NCBI GenBank assembly: GCA_043742785.1
Contig: JAYTXU010000002.1
Location: forward strand, 37,973-101,972
Origin: JACQCF01 sp043742785
GTDB lineage: Bacteria; Omnitrophota; Gorgyraeia; Zapsychrales; Fredricksoniimonadaceae
DNA: 64,000 nt
Direction of reading: 5' to 3'
Part shown: positions 45,627 to 54,435 of the stretch, piece by piece
Layout of the letters: each line of letters opens with the position of its first letter
How positions within the stretch are numbered: position 1 is the first letter of the stretch
The notes under the pieces: model-generated
Told to the model about the DNA's origin: nothing
The model's input: only the letters and a program-made list of their open reading frames with translations
Database searches by the model: none
Position numbers and translations under genes: made by a program

Positions 45627-47411
45627 TTATTTGGAAGATTTTTTAGGACTATACACAATCGGCGTCGTGAAGACGATGTCTTCTTGAATCATACCCTCAG
45701 AAAAAGGAGCATAAGGAGATAAAGTCCTTACTGTGTTAAGCGCGTCTGAATCAAGAATATCATGCCCTGAAGATTGCAAAATGTCCGCCTCGACCAAGGT
45801 TCCATCTTTTATAATACGCATTCTGACCTTAACCGTGCCTTGCCAATTCTTCTCTGTAGCTGCATAGGGATATTGAATAACACTGGCGATCTTTTGCTGT
45901 ACCAAACGCATATAGCTAACAATCTTTGGATCTATTTTCTTAGCAGGAACTTCTGCTCCTTTAGCTTTTTCAGCTGTCTTAGCTTGAACGACCGCCTTCT
46001 TATCTTCTTTCTTAACGGGAGGCTTCGTCGATTCTTTATCGAAATTGCTTTCTACATCTCTTTCTAACTCATTCATTCTCTTAGAAGGCAGAACCACTTC
46101 TTCCATCGACATCCTCTTGGATTTCAATATCCTTGGAGTCAAAATAATTACCATCTCTGTATCGTTGCGAGGAGTGTCTCTGGTTCTAAACAAAGCCCCA
46201 ATAACAGGTATGTCACTCAAAAACGGCAATCTTTTTACAGTATTTCCATCACTGTGCTTAATAAAACCTGCTAAGACAATGGTTTGATTGTCCTCTAAGA
46301 ACAATTGGGTCTGCGCCTCACGCGAAATAAAAGCAATTTCCGATGCTTCTCCAATTTTCGTGGCTGGATCTACATCGCTAATTCTAACAGCTAAAGAAAT
46401 ATCAATCTTGCCCTCTTTTATTTCAGGAGTAACAACCATACTTACGCCATAGGATTTAAACGTAACACTCTCTTGTGCGGTGGCTCCAGTAGTTGTAGTT
46501 GACTTAATAGGAATTTCTCCCCCTACTGAAAAACTGGCTTGCTTGCCGTTTTTAACAACGAGGCGAGGCTTAGAAAGAACCCTGCCTTTCCCTTCCGATA
46601 ATAAAGCACCAATTCTTGCAACCAGTGCTGATTCTTGACTACGATAGAAATTTCCGATTTTAAAATAATCCCCAATGGAACCGTCAGACTGAGGTTGAAG
46701 TTCCAAATATGTAGGAGTGAATGACGAGGCTCCTGTTGTTGTATATTGTCCCGTCGTTGCATCCTTTGTTTGCTTTCCTGTCTGCCAATTAATGCCTAGA
46801 GTCTTAACAAAAGTAGAACTAATTTCTAAAATTTGAGCATCGATTTGGATTAAATCTTCATTTTCTTGTGCTTTAACTAGATTGATTATTTTATCCGCAT
46901 AAGGATCTGCAATCTTGTCCAAAAGTTCCTTATCTACTTTAGAGAGAGTCCCATATAAGACCAACTTTCCTTCATATTGATTTTCTTCCATAGAAACATC
47001 TTTAACCTGTGCTTTATCAAAGACTTCCTTAAGGCGAGCTTTTACTGTTACTAAATTCTCACTGGCTACTCGAACCAAAAAATCTTTTTTCCCATCCTCA
47101 TCCCAAATAAAAAGTTCTGTTTGTCCAGGTTTTTTGCCTGCTATAAAAACTCTCTCTGGCTTGGCATCGGAAATATCAACAATTTCTGGATTAGCCACTG
47201 CCACACGATTTAAATTATTTGTTTCAACCGATTGGACCTCCCCCGTCAAAAGATTGAGAATCTCTTGTGATTTTTGCTCTTCTTGAGTAGAAGATTCAGC
47301 ATTGTTCAAAACTTCTTTCTCTTGTGCAAAAGCTAAATACAACGAAGAATTAACCATTAAAAAAGTCGTAGCTACCACAACCCTTAAACTTTTAAAGAAA
47401 TTATTTTTCAA
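45627..47411 (-). CDS. cpaC: CpaC/RcpA-type Flp pilus secretin with C-terminal TonB-like domain
   Basis: 594 residues. TTG start at 47411 with GGAGG and AAGGA just upstream; it overlaps the cpaB stop. A signal peptide (VVVATTFLMVNSSLYLAFAQ) is followed by a pilus/BON-type N-domain (40-190) and the secretin fold: VLSKPRLVVKNGKQASFSVG, then FRTRDTPRNDTEMVIILTPR. After a Lys-rich linker (470-500) the last about 95 residues (MRLVQQKIASVIQYPYAATE, GTVKVRMRIIKDGTLV, LDSDALNTVRTLSPYAPF) look like a TonB C-terminal domain. The secretin forms the outer-membrane pilus channel. The TonB-like tail is not part of known CpaC proteins and may bind peptidoglycan or a partner. Confidence 0.85.
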   Translation of the reverse strand: MKNNFFKSLRVVVATTFLMVNSSLYLAFAQEKEVLNNAESSTQEEQKSQEILNLLTGEVQSVETNNLNRVAVANPEIVDISDAKPERVFIAGKKPGQTELFIWDEDGKKDFLVRVASENLVTVKARLKEVFDKAQVKDVSMEENQYEGKLVLYGTLSKVDKELLDKIADPYADKIINLVKAQENEDLIQIDAQILEISSTFVKTLGINWQTGKQTKDATTGQYTTTGASSFTPTYLELQPQSDGSIGDYFKIGNFYRSQESALVARIGALLSEGKGRVLSKPRLVVKNGKQASFSVGGEIPIKSTTTTGATAQESVTFKSYGVSMVVTPEIKEGKIDISLAVRISDVDPATKIGEASEIAFISREAQTQLFLEDNQTIVLAGFIKHSDGNTVKRLPFLSDIPVIGALFRTRDTPRNDTEMVIILTPRILKSKRMSMEEVVLPSKRMNELERDVESNFDKESTKPPVKKEDKKAVVQAKTAEKAKGAEVPAKKIDPKIVSYMRLVQQKIASVIQYPYAATEKNWQGTVKVRMRIIKDGTLVEADILQSSGHDILDSDALNTVRTLSPYAPFSEGMIQEDIVFTTPIVYSPKKSSK

Positions 47412-48259
47412 AGTTCCTTGCCTCCACGAAAAATCTGAATGTAGGGCTTGTCCGGTATGTCCTTTGACTTTCCTGCTTCATCTGGAACATCAAAAGCTTC
47501 CCCTTGATTTTCTATAACATAGTCGGCCAATGTTTTCCAGGTCGAGGCCTTAACCGCTTTTTTGTCATTCTCGTTAGGAGCTCTCAGAGCTAATTCTAAC
47601 TTGCCGTTTTTATCAGCAAAGGCTAGTAGCCCCGCCTCTTGAGGATCAACAGCAAAAGTTATTTTAAGAGACAGGGATCTTTGTTGATCATCATATGCTC
47701 CTGGATCGTCCAAATTCGTATTGATTGCTAAAACTTGTAAGTCTTGAAAAACCATGGCCGTAATTGTCTTTTTCTTATCTGTACCTTCAGGGATGTCTAA
47801 ATGCGCAATCACATCCACAAAATCGCCTGCATTTAAAAGCCCCCCCACTGCATTAAGGGATTCAATCATCACTGTCACAGCGCGCTTCCCCGGAGGAGTT
47901 TTAGCTGTTAAAAAAGATGCACTTCTTTTCGCCTTGGTAACCTGGAGGGCTTGCTGAGCAGCTTGAGCGGCCGCCTGCTGTTGAGCCTTCATCGCATCAG
48001 TTGCTTGCCTAAGAGCCAGTTGCTGTTCCTGTTGAACACGGATAATCTGTTGTTGCAGTTGAGCCGCCTGCTGATCATTCCTTTGCATAATTTCAGCAAC
48101 AACCTGCTTTTGTTGTTGATCATATTGCTCTTTAAGTTCTTGAGTTTTTGCGTTGATTTCCTGCGTTTTCCAGCTGCCTATTAAAACAGCTGCCAAAATG
48201 CCAGCAACCACAGCAAACGCTATCAAGAAAAGTTGTTTTTTATTTTCTAGAAGAGGCAT
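47408..48259 (-). CDS. cpaB: Flp pilus assembly protein CpaB/RcpC
   Basis: 283 residues. A single N-terminal helix (FLIAFAVVAGILAAVLIGSW) is followed by a long Gln/Ala-rich coiled coil (about 38-108) and then an SAF-type domain (KRAVTVMIESLNAVGGLLNA, GDFVDVIAHL). CpaB/RcpC sits in the periplasm and links the secretin to the inner membrane or modulates the channel. The coiled coil is unusually long and low in complexity. It is the first Tad gene in the transcript, 30 bp downstream of the parvulin-like gene, and its stop overlaps the secretin start. Confidence 0.85.
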   Translation of the reverse strand: MPLLENKKQLFLIAFAVVAGILAAVLIGSWKTQEINAKTQELKEQYDQQQKQVVAEIMQRNDQQAAQLQQQIIRVQQEQQLALRQATDAMKAQQQAAAQAAQQALQVTKAKRSASFLTAKTPPGKRAVTVMIESLNAVGGLLNAGDFVDVIAHLDIPEGTDKKKTITAMVFQDLQVLAINTNLDDPGAYDDQQRSLSLKITFAVDPQEAGLLAFADKNGKLELALRAPNENDKKAVKASTWKTLADYVIENQGEAFDVPDEAGKSKDIPDKPYIQIFRGGKEL

Positions 48260-48288
48260 TCTATTTTTACTCCCGCCTAAGTTTAAGG

Positions 48289-49206
48289 CTATTTCTTATC
48301 GCTGATTCCTAAAAGGTCATTGTTAACATCAACCTTTGTTTTTTTGGCTAATCTATCGATATGTTCTAAAATAGCTGTCTGCTGTTTACGCAAGGTCAAT
48401 CCTGAAACCAAATCCTTTTTCACAATAGAAAAATCTTCAAGCTTTTTCTCATCCACATGGACAATGGTAAACCCTCCTGGACCTTTAAACACAGAACTTG
48501 TTCCCCCTGTATCTAAAGGAGCAACTACCTTTTGAGTCTCTGCTGGAGCGGCTGCAACATCAGCAATCAATCCTCCCTCAGAGGCTGTTTTATCTTTTGA
48601 TTGTTCTTTAGCAAGTACCGCAAAATCTCCGCCTTGTAAAATTTGCACAAGCAGGGCTTTAGCTGCAGCTTCATCAGCCACGACAATTTGACGAACTTTC
48701 CACTTTAAGAAAAGCTCCTTATTTTTATTATAGTATTCCTGGGCTTCTTCTGAGGTTGCCGCAATATCTTTAGTAATGCGATTAGCCAACTCCTGAACTA
48801 ACAATGTGCGACGAAAATCTTCCACCGCATCCTTAATGTCTTTTTTGCTGCCTATTTCTGAATCTTCCGCATCTTTAACTAGAAGCTGTTGACGAATAAG
48901 TTCATTCAATACGGTTGCCTTTGTTTGAGGATCTTTTTCATTAAAATCAGGCAATCCTTGTTTAAGTAGTTTAAGTCTTTCATTGAATTCATTAGTTGAT
49001 AATTTCCAGCTGCCCACGCGAGCAACTGTATCTGTTGATAGTGGGCCCTCTTCATTAACGATAGCTAGGGGAGGAGCTACTACCTGTTCTGCAGTTACTT
49101 TCTTTGCGTCCTTCTTAGAGGGAGAAAAAAGATCACATCCTGTGAGTGAAAAAACAACCATTCCTGCTAAACTCATCAAAAAAATTCTATTTCTAAAAAC
49201 ACCCAT
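48289..49206 (-). CDS. Parvulin/SurA-like lipoprotein (peptidyl-prolyl isomerase family)
   Basis: 305 residues from ATG 49206, preceded by AGGAGGG; an upstream in-frame codon would hide the signal. The lipobox FSLTGC gives a lipoprotein at about residue 24. An N-terminal SurA-like helical part (WKLSTNEFNERLKLLKQGL, LNELIRQQLLVKDAE) precedes a parvulin-type domain (KVRQIVVADEAAAKALLVQI, FAVLAKEQSKDKTASEGGLI). It probably folds or holds outer-membrane or pilus proteins. Its place before cpaB suggests service to the Tad outer-membrane parts. The catalytic core looks degenerate, so it may act as a holdase only. Confidence 0.8.
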   Translation of the reverse strand: MGVFRNRIFLMSLAGMVVFSLTGCDLFSPSKKDAKKVTAEQVVAPPLAIVNEEGPLSTDTVARVGSWKLSTNEFNERLKLLKQGLPDFNEKDPQTKATVLNELIRQQLLVKDAEDSEIGSKKDIKDAVEDFRRTLLVQELANRITKDIAATSEEAQEYYNKNKELFLKWKVRQIVVADEAAAKALLVQILQGGDFAVLAKEQSKDKTASEGGLIADVAAAPAETQKVVAPLDTGGTSSVFKGPGGFTIVHVDEKKLEDFSIVKKDLVSGLTLRKQQTAILEHIDRLAKKTKVDVNNDLLGISDKK

Positions 49207-49281
49207 ATACCCTCCTAAATAAAATTGATATCTCAAGTATAACTTTATAGTATTTGCTATGCAACAGCGATTCAAGAAATT

Positions 49282-50265
49282 TTACAACAACCCTTTAACT
49301 GCTTCTCGTTCGCTAAGGAGTTCATCCAAGGTTATTTTAATTTTTCCTACGGCAAATTCATTGTGCTGCAAACCCTGGACAATTTTCCAATTATTACCGT
49401 CACTTTGTAACGGAAATCCAAATATAATTCCTTCTGGAACCCCGTAACTTCCATCGGAAGAAACAGCTGCTGAAAAACATTCGCCTGCAGCTGTAGGAGA
49501 AACAATCTCTCGCACGGTATCAACAATCGCATTAGCCGCTGAGGCCGCTGAGGAAAGGCCTCTGGCCTTAATAACCGCTGCTCCTCTTTTTTGCACCGTT
49601 TCAATAAAGGTAGTCTGCAGCCAACTTTGATCTTTAATTGCAATCACAGCGGATTCTCCCTTAATAAACGTATTATAAAAATCAGGATACTGGGTAGTCG
49701 AATGATTCCCCCAAATAGCCATTTTCTTAACATCAACGCTAGCCGCTCCTGCCTTTTGTGCCAATTGAGTGATGGCTCGATTTTGATCCAGCATAGTCAT
49801 AGCAAAGAAATTTTTAGCAGGAATATTTTTACAAACACTTTTAGCAATATACGCATTTGTGTTGCAAGGGTTTCCAACAACTAAAACCTTGGCAGTTGGC
49901 TTAGCATTATTAGAGAGAGATTTCCCTTGTTCAATAAAAACTCCTCCATTGATTTTTAAAAGATCCGCTCGCTCCATCCCTTCTTTACGAGGAACACTCC
50001 CCACCAGCAAAGCCCAATCAATATCTTTAAACGCCACGTTAGGGTCCGAGCTTACTGTCACTTTCTTTAACAAAGGAAAAGCGCAGTCATCAAGCTCCAT
50101 TACAACCCCACCTAAAGCAGGTAAGGCCTTTTCTAATTCCAAAAGACTTAGGTCAATTTCCACGTCTTTACCAAACATTTCTCCAGTAGCAATTCGAAAA
50201 AGCAAAGCATACCCAATTTGTCCGGCTGCTCCAGTAACGGCAACTTTAATTTTTTTAGACACCAT
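49282..50265 (-). CDS. mdh: Malate dehydrogenase
   Basis: 327 residues, the normal length of type 2 MDH. It begins VAVTGAAGQIGYALLFRIA (NAD site) and has VGSVPRKEGMERADLL (substrate Arg), GNPCNTNAYIA, MTMLDQNRA and the catalytic His in WGNHSTTQYPD. The reaction is malate + NAD to oxaloacetate + NADH, in the TCA cycle or the reductive branch. It is followed by the parvulin-like gene after a 75-bp gap and preceded by a pair of hairpins, so it may form its own transcript. Nothing unusual. Confidence 0.93.
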   Translation of the reverse strand: MVSKKIKVAVTGAAGQIGYALLFRIATGEMFGKDVEIDLSLLELEKALPALGGVVMELDDCAFPLLKKVTVSSDPNVAFKDIDWALLVGSVPRKEGMERADLLKINGGVFIEQGKSLSNNAKPTAKVLVVGNPCNTNAYIAKSVCKNIPAKNFFAMTMLDQNRAITQLAQKAGAASVDVKKMAIWGNHSTTQYPDFYNTFIKGESAVIAIKDQSWLQTTFIETVQKRGAAVIKARGLSSAASAANAIVDTVREIVSPTAAGECFSAAVSSDGSYGVPEGIIFGFPLQSDGNNWKIVQGLQHNEFAVGKIKITLDELLSEREAVKGLL

Positions 50266-50286
50266 ATTATTTTTCCTTTATTGTGC

Positions 50287-50333
50287 GGGCAGGCCCCTGT
50301 GCCTGCCCTAAGTAAGGGGGCCGCCCTTACTTA
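50287..50333. terminator. Two adjacent GC-rich hairpins between nitrilase-like gene and mdh
   Basis: GGGCAGGC/GCCTGCCC (50287-50308) and TAAGTAAGGG/CCCTTACTTA (50309-50333) can fold in tandem. They overlap the end of the nitrilase-like gene and lie before mdh, so they are likely a terminator or processing site. Confidence 0.5.
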
Positions 50334-51122
50334 AATGACGCCCGGCAATGCTGCTCGAGCTTTTTGAACTTCTTTAATATCTATCTCTGCATAAACAATC
50401 TCTTCCTCATCTTGCGACCCACAAGCTAGAATTTCTCCCCAAGGAGAAATCGCCATGCTGTGTCCGTACGATTCAATTCCTCTAAAATCTTTACCCACTT
50501 GATTGGGAGCTATTACATAACACAAATTCTCTATGGCCCTTGCTCTAAGTAAACTCTCCCAATGAAATTGTCCTGTCGTTTTTGTAAAACACGACGGAAC
50601 TGTTAAAACATTCGCTCTCAATTGCGCGTATTCTTGATACATATTAGGAAATCTCAAGTCATAACAAATGCTTAATCCCACTTTAAATTCTTCTACATTA
50701 ACAATTTCTCCACGGTCTCCTTGAGATAAGAAATCTGCTTCTTTAACTATCTTGCCATCAATAACAGCATCGAATAAATGAATTTTTTGATATTTGGCAA
50801 TAATTTGTCCATTTTTATTAATAGCCACCGATGTATTGCATGGCTTATCTTTATCTATTTTCTCTAATAAAGACCCTAATAAAATGTCTACCTTGTTTTT
50901 TTTGGCTATCTCTTGAAATGCTTGAGTGGTCGTCCCTGGAATGGGCTCTGGGATGGTTGCTAAAACTTCCTTGTCTAAAAGATTCCCTCGAAAGGAAAAA
51001 ACTTCTGGAAAAAGAATCCAGGACGCCCCCCTTGAGGCGGCTTCCTGGATAAAATGAAGAGCTCTTTGAATATTGTTTTTTTTATCGTCGCTAGCGTTGA
51101 ACTGGATCAGCGCAATTTTCAT
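50331..51122 (-). CDS. Carbon-nitrogen hydrolase (nitrilase superfamily, Nit/omega-amidase type)
   Basis: 263 residues. The catalytic triad is visible: Glu40 in ILFPEVFSF, Lys in KYQKIHLFD and Cys in LSICYDLRFPNMY. The length and the DLRFP motif fit the Nit1/Nit2-like amidase branch, which hydrolyses omega-amides such as deaminated glutathione or 2-oxoglutaramate; the substrate is not provable here. Its ATG overlaps the stop of the upstream GST gene (ATGA), so the two are coupled, which fits a role around glutathione metabolites. Confidence 0.9.
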   Translation of the reverse strand: MKIALIQFNASDDKKNNIQRALHFIQEAASRGASWILFPEVFSFRGNLLDKEVLATIPEPIPGTTTQAFQEIAKKNKVDILLGSLLEKIDKDKPCNTSVAINKNGQIIAKYQKIHLFDAVIDGKIVKEADFLSQGDRGEIVNVEEFKVGLSICYDLRFPNMYQEYAQLRANVLTVPSCFTKTTGQFHWESLLRARAIENLCYVIAPNQVGKDFRGIESYGHSMAISPWGEILACGSQDEEEIVYAEIDIKEVQKARAALPGVI

Positions 51123-51766
51123 GTGCTTGCGGCTTGTTTTAAGCTTTCACCATATTCTTTATGGCATTTGGTATAAAAATCTTGGGATTGCAAAATCTTA
51201 CGCCAAGCAGAAATTCTAGAATATTGATTTAAATCAATTCCTGAAAGTTCAGCAGGATCTAAGGCAGCCAATAAAGAAAAATCAGATAAAGTAATTTGAG
51301 CTCCTGCCAAATATTTATGCTGCGTTAATTGTTTTTCAATGCAAGGAAGTTGCTGAGACAAAAACTTTTCCCCGTCAGCAATTGATTCCTGACTTGCAGA
51401 GAACCCCATGCGAGGAGCAAAAAGACGATTAAAGGTTACCTTGGACATATTAACCGAAATATGCAACGTTGAAAAATCAATCCATTGATCCACGATGGCT
51501 CTTTGTTTTAAATCCTTAGGATAGATATTTGAATTCGCTTTATCTGAAAGGTATTTGGTTATTGCTCCACTTTCGAATAAATTAAAATCCCCATCGCTCA
51601 TGGCAGGAATTTTGCCTATTGGATTAATATTCAGAAACCATTCCTGCTTGTGTTCTCCTTCTCTCAAGTTCATTTGACGGTATTCATGGGCAATTCCTAA
51701 GTAGTTGGCAACAAAACGAACCTTATTCGCTGGGCTTGATAAATCTGAACCGTATATAGTTAACAT
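51119..51766 (-). CDS. Glutathione S-transferase
   Basis: 215 residues from ATG 51766 with GAGGAGATT just before it; an earlier TTG exists. The thioredoxin-fold N-domain (LTIYGSDLSSPANKVRFVAN, NPIGKIPAMSDGDFNLFESG, ITKYLSDK) with the cis-Pro and ESGA motif is followed by the all-helical C-domain. GSTs conjugate glutathione or act in detoxification. The gene is coupled to the nitrilase-like gene. It lies just downstream of tRNA-Glu and is probably co-transcribed from the same region. Confidence 0.9.
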   Translation of the reverse strand: MLTIYGSDLSSPANKVRFVANYLGIAHEYRQMNLREGEHKQEWFLNINPIGKIPAMSDGDFNLFESGAITKYLSDKANSNIYPKDLKQRAIVDQWIDFSTLHISVNMSKVTFNRLFAPRMGFSASQESIADGEKFLSQQLPCIEKQLTQHKYLAGAQITLSDFSLLAALDPAELSGIDLNQYSRISAWRKILQSQDFYTKCHKEYGESLKQAAST

Positions 51767-51812
51767 TTTAATCTCCTCAATGAATCCCAACAGGATGTCG
51801 GGAAGAAGTTAA

Positions 51813-51889
51813 TGGTGACCCTAACGAGATTTGAACTCGTGCCGAGAGCTTGAAAAGCTCTTGTCCTGACCAGGCTAGACGATAGGGTC
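51813..51889 (-). tRNA. tRNA-Glu (anticodon TTC)
   Basis: Minus-strand cloverleaf, 77 nt. The acceptor GACCCTA pairs with TAGGGTC, followed by discriminator A and an encoded CCA. TCGTCTAGCC is the expected start of the D arm. The anticodon stem AGAGC/GCTCT encloses TTTTCAA with anticodon TTC. The T arm is CACGAGTTCAAATCTCG. A promoter lies just upstream at 51914-51941. Confidence 0.95.
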
Positions 51890-51913
51890 ATAAATATCAG
51901 ATAAGAATTGCCT

Positions 51914-51941
51914 ATTATATCCAGCGCTTTTGTGCCGTCAA
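51914..51941 (-). promoter_or_regulatory. Promoter of tRNA-Glu
   Basis: TTGACG (51941-51936), a 16-nt spacer and TATAAT (51919-51914) on the minus strand. The expected start near 51907 lies 18 nt before the tRNA 5' end. It is placed in the short gap after gyrA. Confidence 0.7.
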
Positions 51942-51948
51942 GCGCAAA

Positions 51949-54411
51949 TTATTCTTCCTCTTCTTCTTTACCTACTACATGCGCTATAGACGAAACTTTA
52001 TCTCCTGCTTCCATGGAAATGAGTCTTACCCCAACCGCTGATCGGCCGGTTTCACGAATTTCAGAAGGCGAAGAACGAACCACCATTCCCTTCTTGGTCA
52101 CCGCCATGATTTGATCATCATCGTTGACCGTCAACACCGTCACCACTAATCCATTTTTATCGGTCACCTTCACATTAATGATCCCTTTTCCACCTCTTGA
52201 AGTGGTGCGGTAATCTGCAAAGTCCGAGCGTTTAGCATATCCTAATTCACAGACCGTCAAAAGCTTGGCTCCTGTTTTATCTACATCAGAAGCAAAAACA
52301 AGCATTCCTACTACGTAGTCTTTTTTATTAAGCCTGATGCCTCGAACTCCTTTAGCGGAACGCCCCATATCACGCAATTGCTTTTCAGGAAAGCGCAAAG
52401 CAATTCCTTCGTGAGTCGCTAAAAGAACATCTTCCTTGCCGTTGCTTAAGGCCACACTAATTAATTCATCATCTTTTTCTAAACCAATACCAACGATTCC
52501 CCCTTTTCTGGGATTACTATAAATGGACACCTTGGTCTTTTTAACGAGGCCTTGTTTGGTGGCAAAAACTAAGAACTGATCATCTCTAAATTCTTTGATT
52601 GCCACAATAGCGCTAATTTTTTCTTCCGCCTTAAAAGAAAGCAGATTGATAATCGCCTTTCCTTTAGCTGTGCGGGAGGCCACAGGAATTTCATATACCT
52701 TGAGCCAGCGGACCGTTCCTTGATTAGAAAAAATAAGCAAGCAGTCTTTGGATGAAGCTATAAACATACGCTCAACAAAATCATCGTCGGCTGTTGTCAT
52801 AGCATTTACGCCTTTACCCCCGCGTTTTTGTGAACGATAGCCATCAATATTTAAACGCTTAACATATCCTTTATTGCTAATGGTAATCGCCATGTCCTCA
52901 TCGGCGATTAAATCTTCAATTTCAATATCTTCAGCTGCTGCTGCAATTTCTGTACGTCTTGGATCTGCATATTTTTTTCTTAAAGCTGCCAACTCTTCCT
53001 TAATAATGGAATCCACGCGTCTTTCAGAATCTAAAATAGAACGGTAATTCTCAATATCTTTAAGCAATTGTTGATATTCAGCTTCAATTTTATCGCGTTC
53101 CAATGCCGCTAAACGCTGTAATTGCATTTCCAAGATAGCTACGGCCTGAACTTCAGAGAGTTCAAACTTCTTAATCAAGGATTCTTTCGCTTCAACCGTT
53201 GTCTTGGAAGCACGGATAGTCTTGATAATTTCATCCAAATGCTTAAAAGCTGTTTTTAAACCTTCTAGAATATGTGCCCGACGAAGTGCTTTATCTAAAT
53301 CAAATTGAGTACGACGACGAATCACAACGCGTCTGTGATTAATATAATGCCCCATTAATTGTTTTAAATTCAAAACCTTGGGAGACTTATTGACAAGAGC
53401 CAAATTGATAATTCCAAATGTCACTTCCATCTGGGTATGTTTGTAAAGATAGTTCAAGATAATGTTCGCATCCACATCGCGACGCAATTCAATTACCACA
53501 CGAATACCGTCTTTGTCAGATTCATCCCGAATATCTGTAATTCCATCGATTTGCTTGTTTTGAACTTGATCAGCAATAGCTAGAATCAAATTCGTTTTGT
53601 TCACTTGATACGGAAGTTCATTAATGATAATTGATTCTCGATTAGCTTTTTGCTGCTCTATCGATGCTCTAGCGCGAATAAGAACCTTCCCTCGCCCGGT
53701 GTTATACGCATTGGTAAACCCTTCGCGTCCGCAAATAATTCCTGCCGTTGGAAAATCAGGTCCTTTCACAAATTTCATCAATTCTTTGATCGTACACTCT
53801 GGATTATCCAAAAAATGCATAATACCATCAACAATTTCACCTAAATTATGAGGAGCCATGTTGGTAGCCATCCCAACAGCAATACCCGAAGAACCATTCA
53901 CTAACAGATTAGGAACCAAAGCAGGTAAAATATCCGGCTCGGTTAAAGAACCATCAAAGTTGGGAGAAAACTCTACTGTTTCTTTCTCGATATCGTCGAG
54001 CATAATTTGCGCAACGGAAGCCATGCGTGCTTCTGTATAACGCATCGCTGCTGCGGCATCTCCATCAATCGAACCAAAGTTACCCTGACCATCAATCAAT
54101 GGATAGCGCAACGAAAAATGCTGCACCATACGGACCATGGTGTCATAAACAGCTGTGTCTCCATGAGGATGGTATTTACCTAAGACTTCCCCCACAATAC
54201 GTGCGCTTTTCTTATAAGGTTTGTTGTGATCCAAATTTAAGTCTTTCATCGCATAAAGAATACGACGGTGAACAGGCTTAAGTCCGTCACGAACATCTGG
54301 CAGTGCACGACCAACAATAACCGACATCGAATACGAAAGATACGAATTCTTCATTTCGTCTTCGATATAGACTGGAATAATTCTTTCTTTTTTATTAACA
54401 TCTCTTGACAT
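51949..54411 (-). CDS. gyrA: DNA gyrase subunit A
   Basis: 820 residues from ATG 54411; an upstream TTG is too close to the ribosome-binding site. SMSVIVGRALPDVRDGLKPV, the catalytic Tyr in AAAMRYTEARM, and the six-bladed C-terminal beta-pinwheel with a GyrA box (SQKRGGKG, about residue 525) identify GyrA rather than ParC. GyrA cuts and rejoins DNA in the gyrase tetramer to introduce negative supercoils. It lies 24 bp after gyrB. An acidic GKEEEEE tail ends it. Confidence 0.96.
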   Translation of the reverse strand: MSRDVNKKERIIPVYIEDEMKNSYLSYSMSVIVGRALPDVRDGLKPVHRRILYAMKDLNLDHNKPYKKSARIVGEVLGKYHPHGDTAVYDTMVRMVQHFSLRYPLIDGQGNFGSIDGDAAAAMRYTEARMASVAQIMLDDIEKETVEFSPNFDGSLTEPDILPALVPNLLVNGSSGIAVGMATNMAPHNLGEIVDGIMHFLDNPECTIKELMKFVKGPDFPTAGIICGREGFTNAYNTGRGKVLIRARASIEQQKANRESIIINELPYQVNKTNLILAIADQVQNKQIDGITDIRDESDKDGIRVVIELRRDVDANIILNYLYKHTQMEVTFGIINLALVNKSPKVLNLKQLMGHYINHRRVVIRRRTQFDLDKALRRAHILEGLKTAFKHLDEIIKTIRASKTTVEAKESLIKKFELSEVQAVAILEMQLQRLAALERDKIEAEYQQLLKDIENYRSILDSERRVDSIIKEELAALRKKYADPRRTEIAAAAEDIEIEDLIADEDMAITISNKGYVKRLNIDGYRSQKRGGKGVNAMTTADDDFVERMFIASSKDCLLIFSNQGTVRWLKVYEIPVASRTAKGKAIINLLSFKAEEKISAIVAIKEFRDDQFLVFATKQGLVKKTKVSIYSNPRKGGIVGIGLEKDDELISVALSNGKEDVLLATHEGIALRFPEKQLRDMGRSAKGVRGIRLNKKDYVVGMLVFASDVDKTGAKLLTVCELGYAKRSDFADYRTTSRGGKGIINVKVTDKNGLVVTVLTVNDDDQIMAVTKKGMVVRSSPSEIRETGRSAVGVRLISMEAGDKVSSIAHVVGKEEEEE

Positions 54412-54435
54412 AACTGACAAACCTTTCTGAAATCG

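Noticed and set aside
29972..48259. Type IV pilus or type II secretion rather than Tad
   Set aside because: The CpaB/CpaC, TadZ-CpaF, TadB/TadC set with class III pilins fits Tad; no PilT, PilC or GspE-type proteins are seen.
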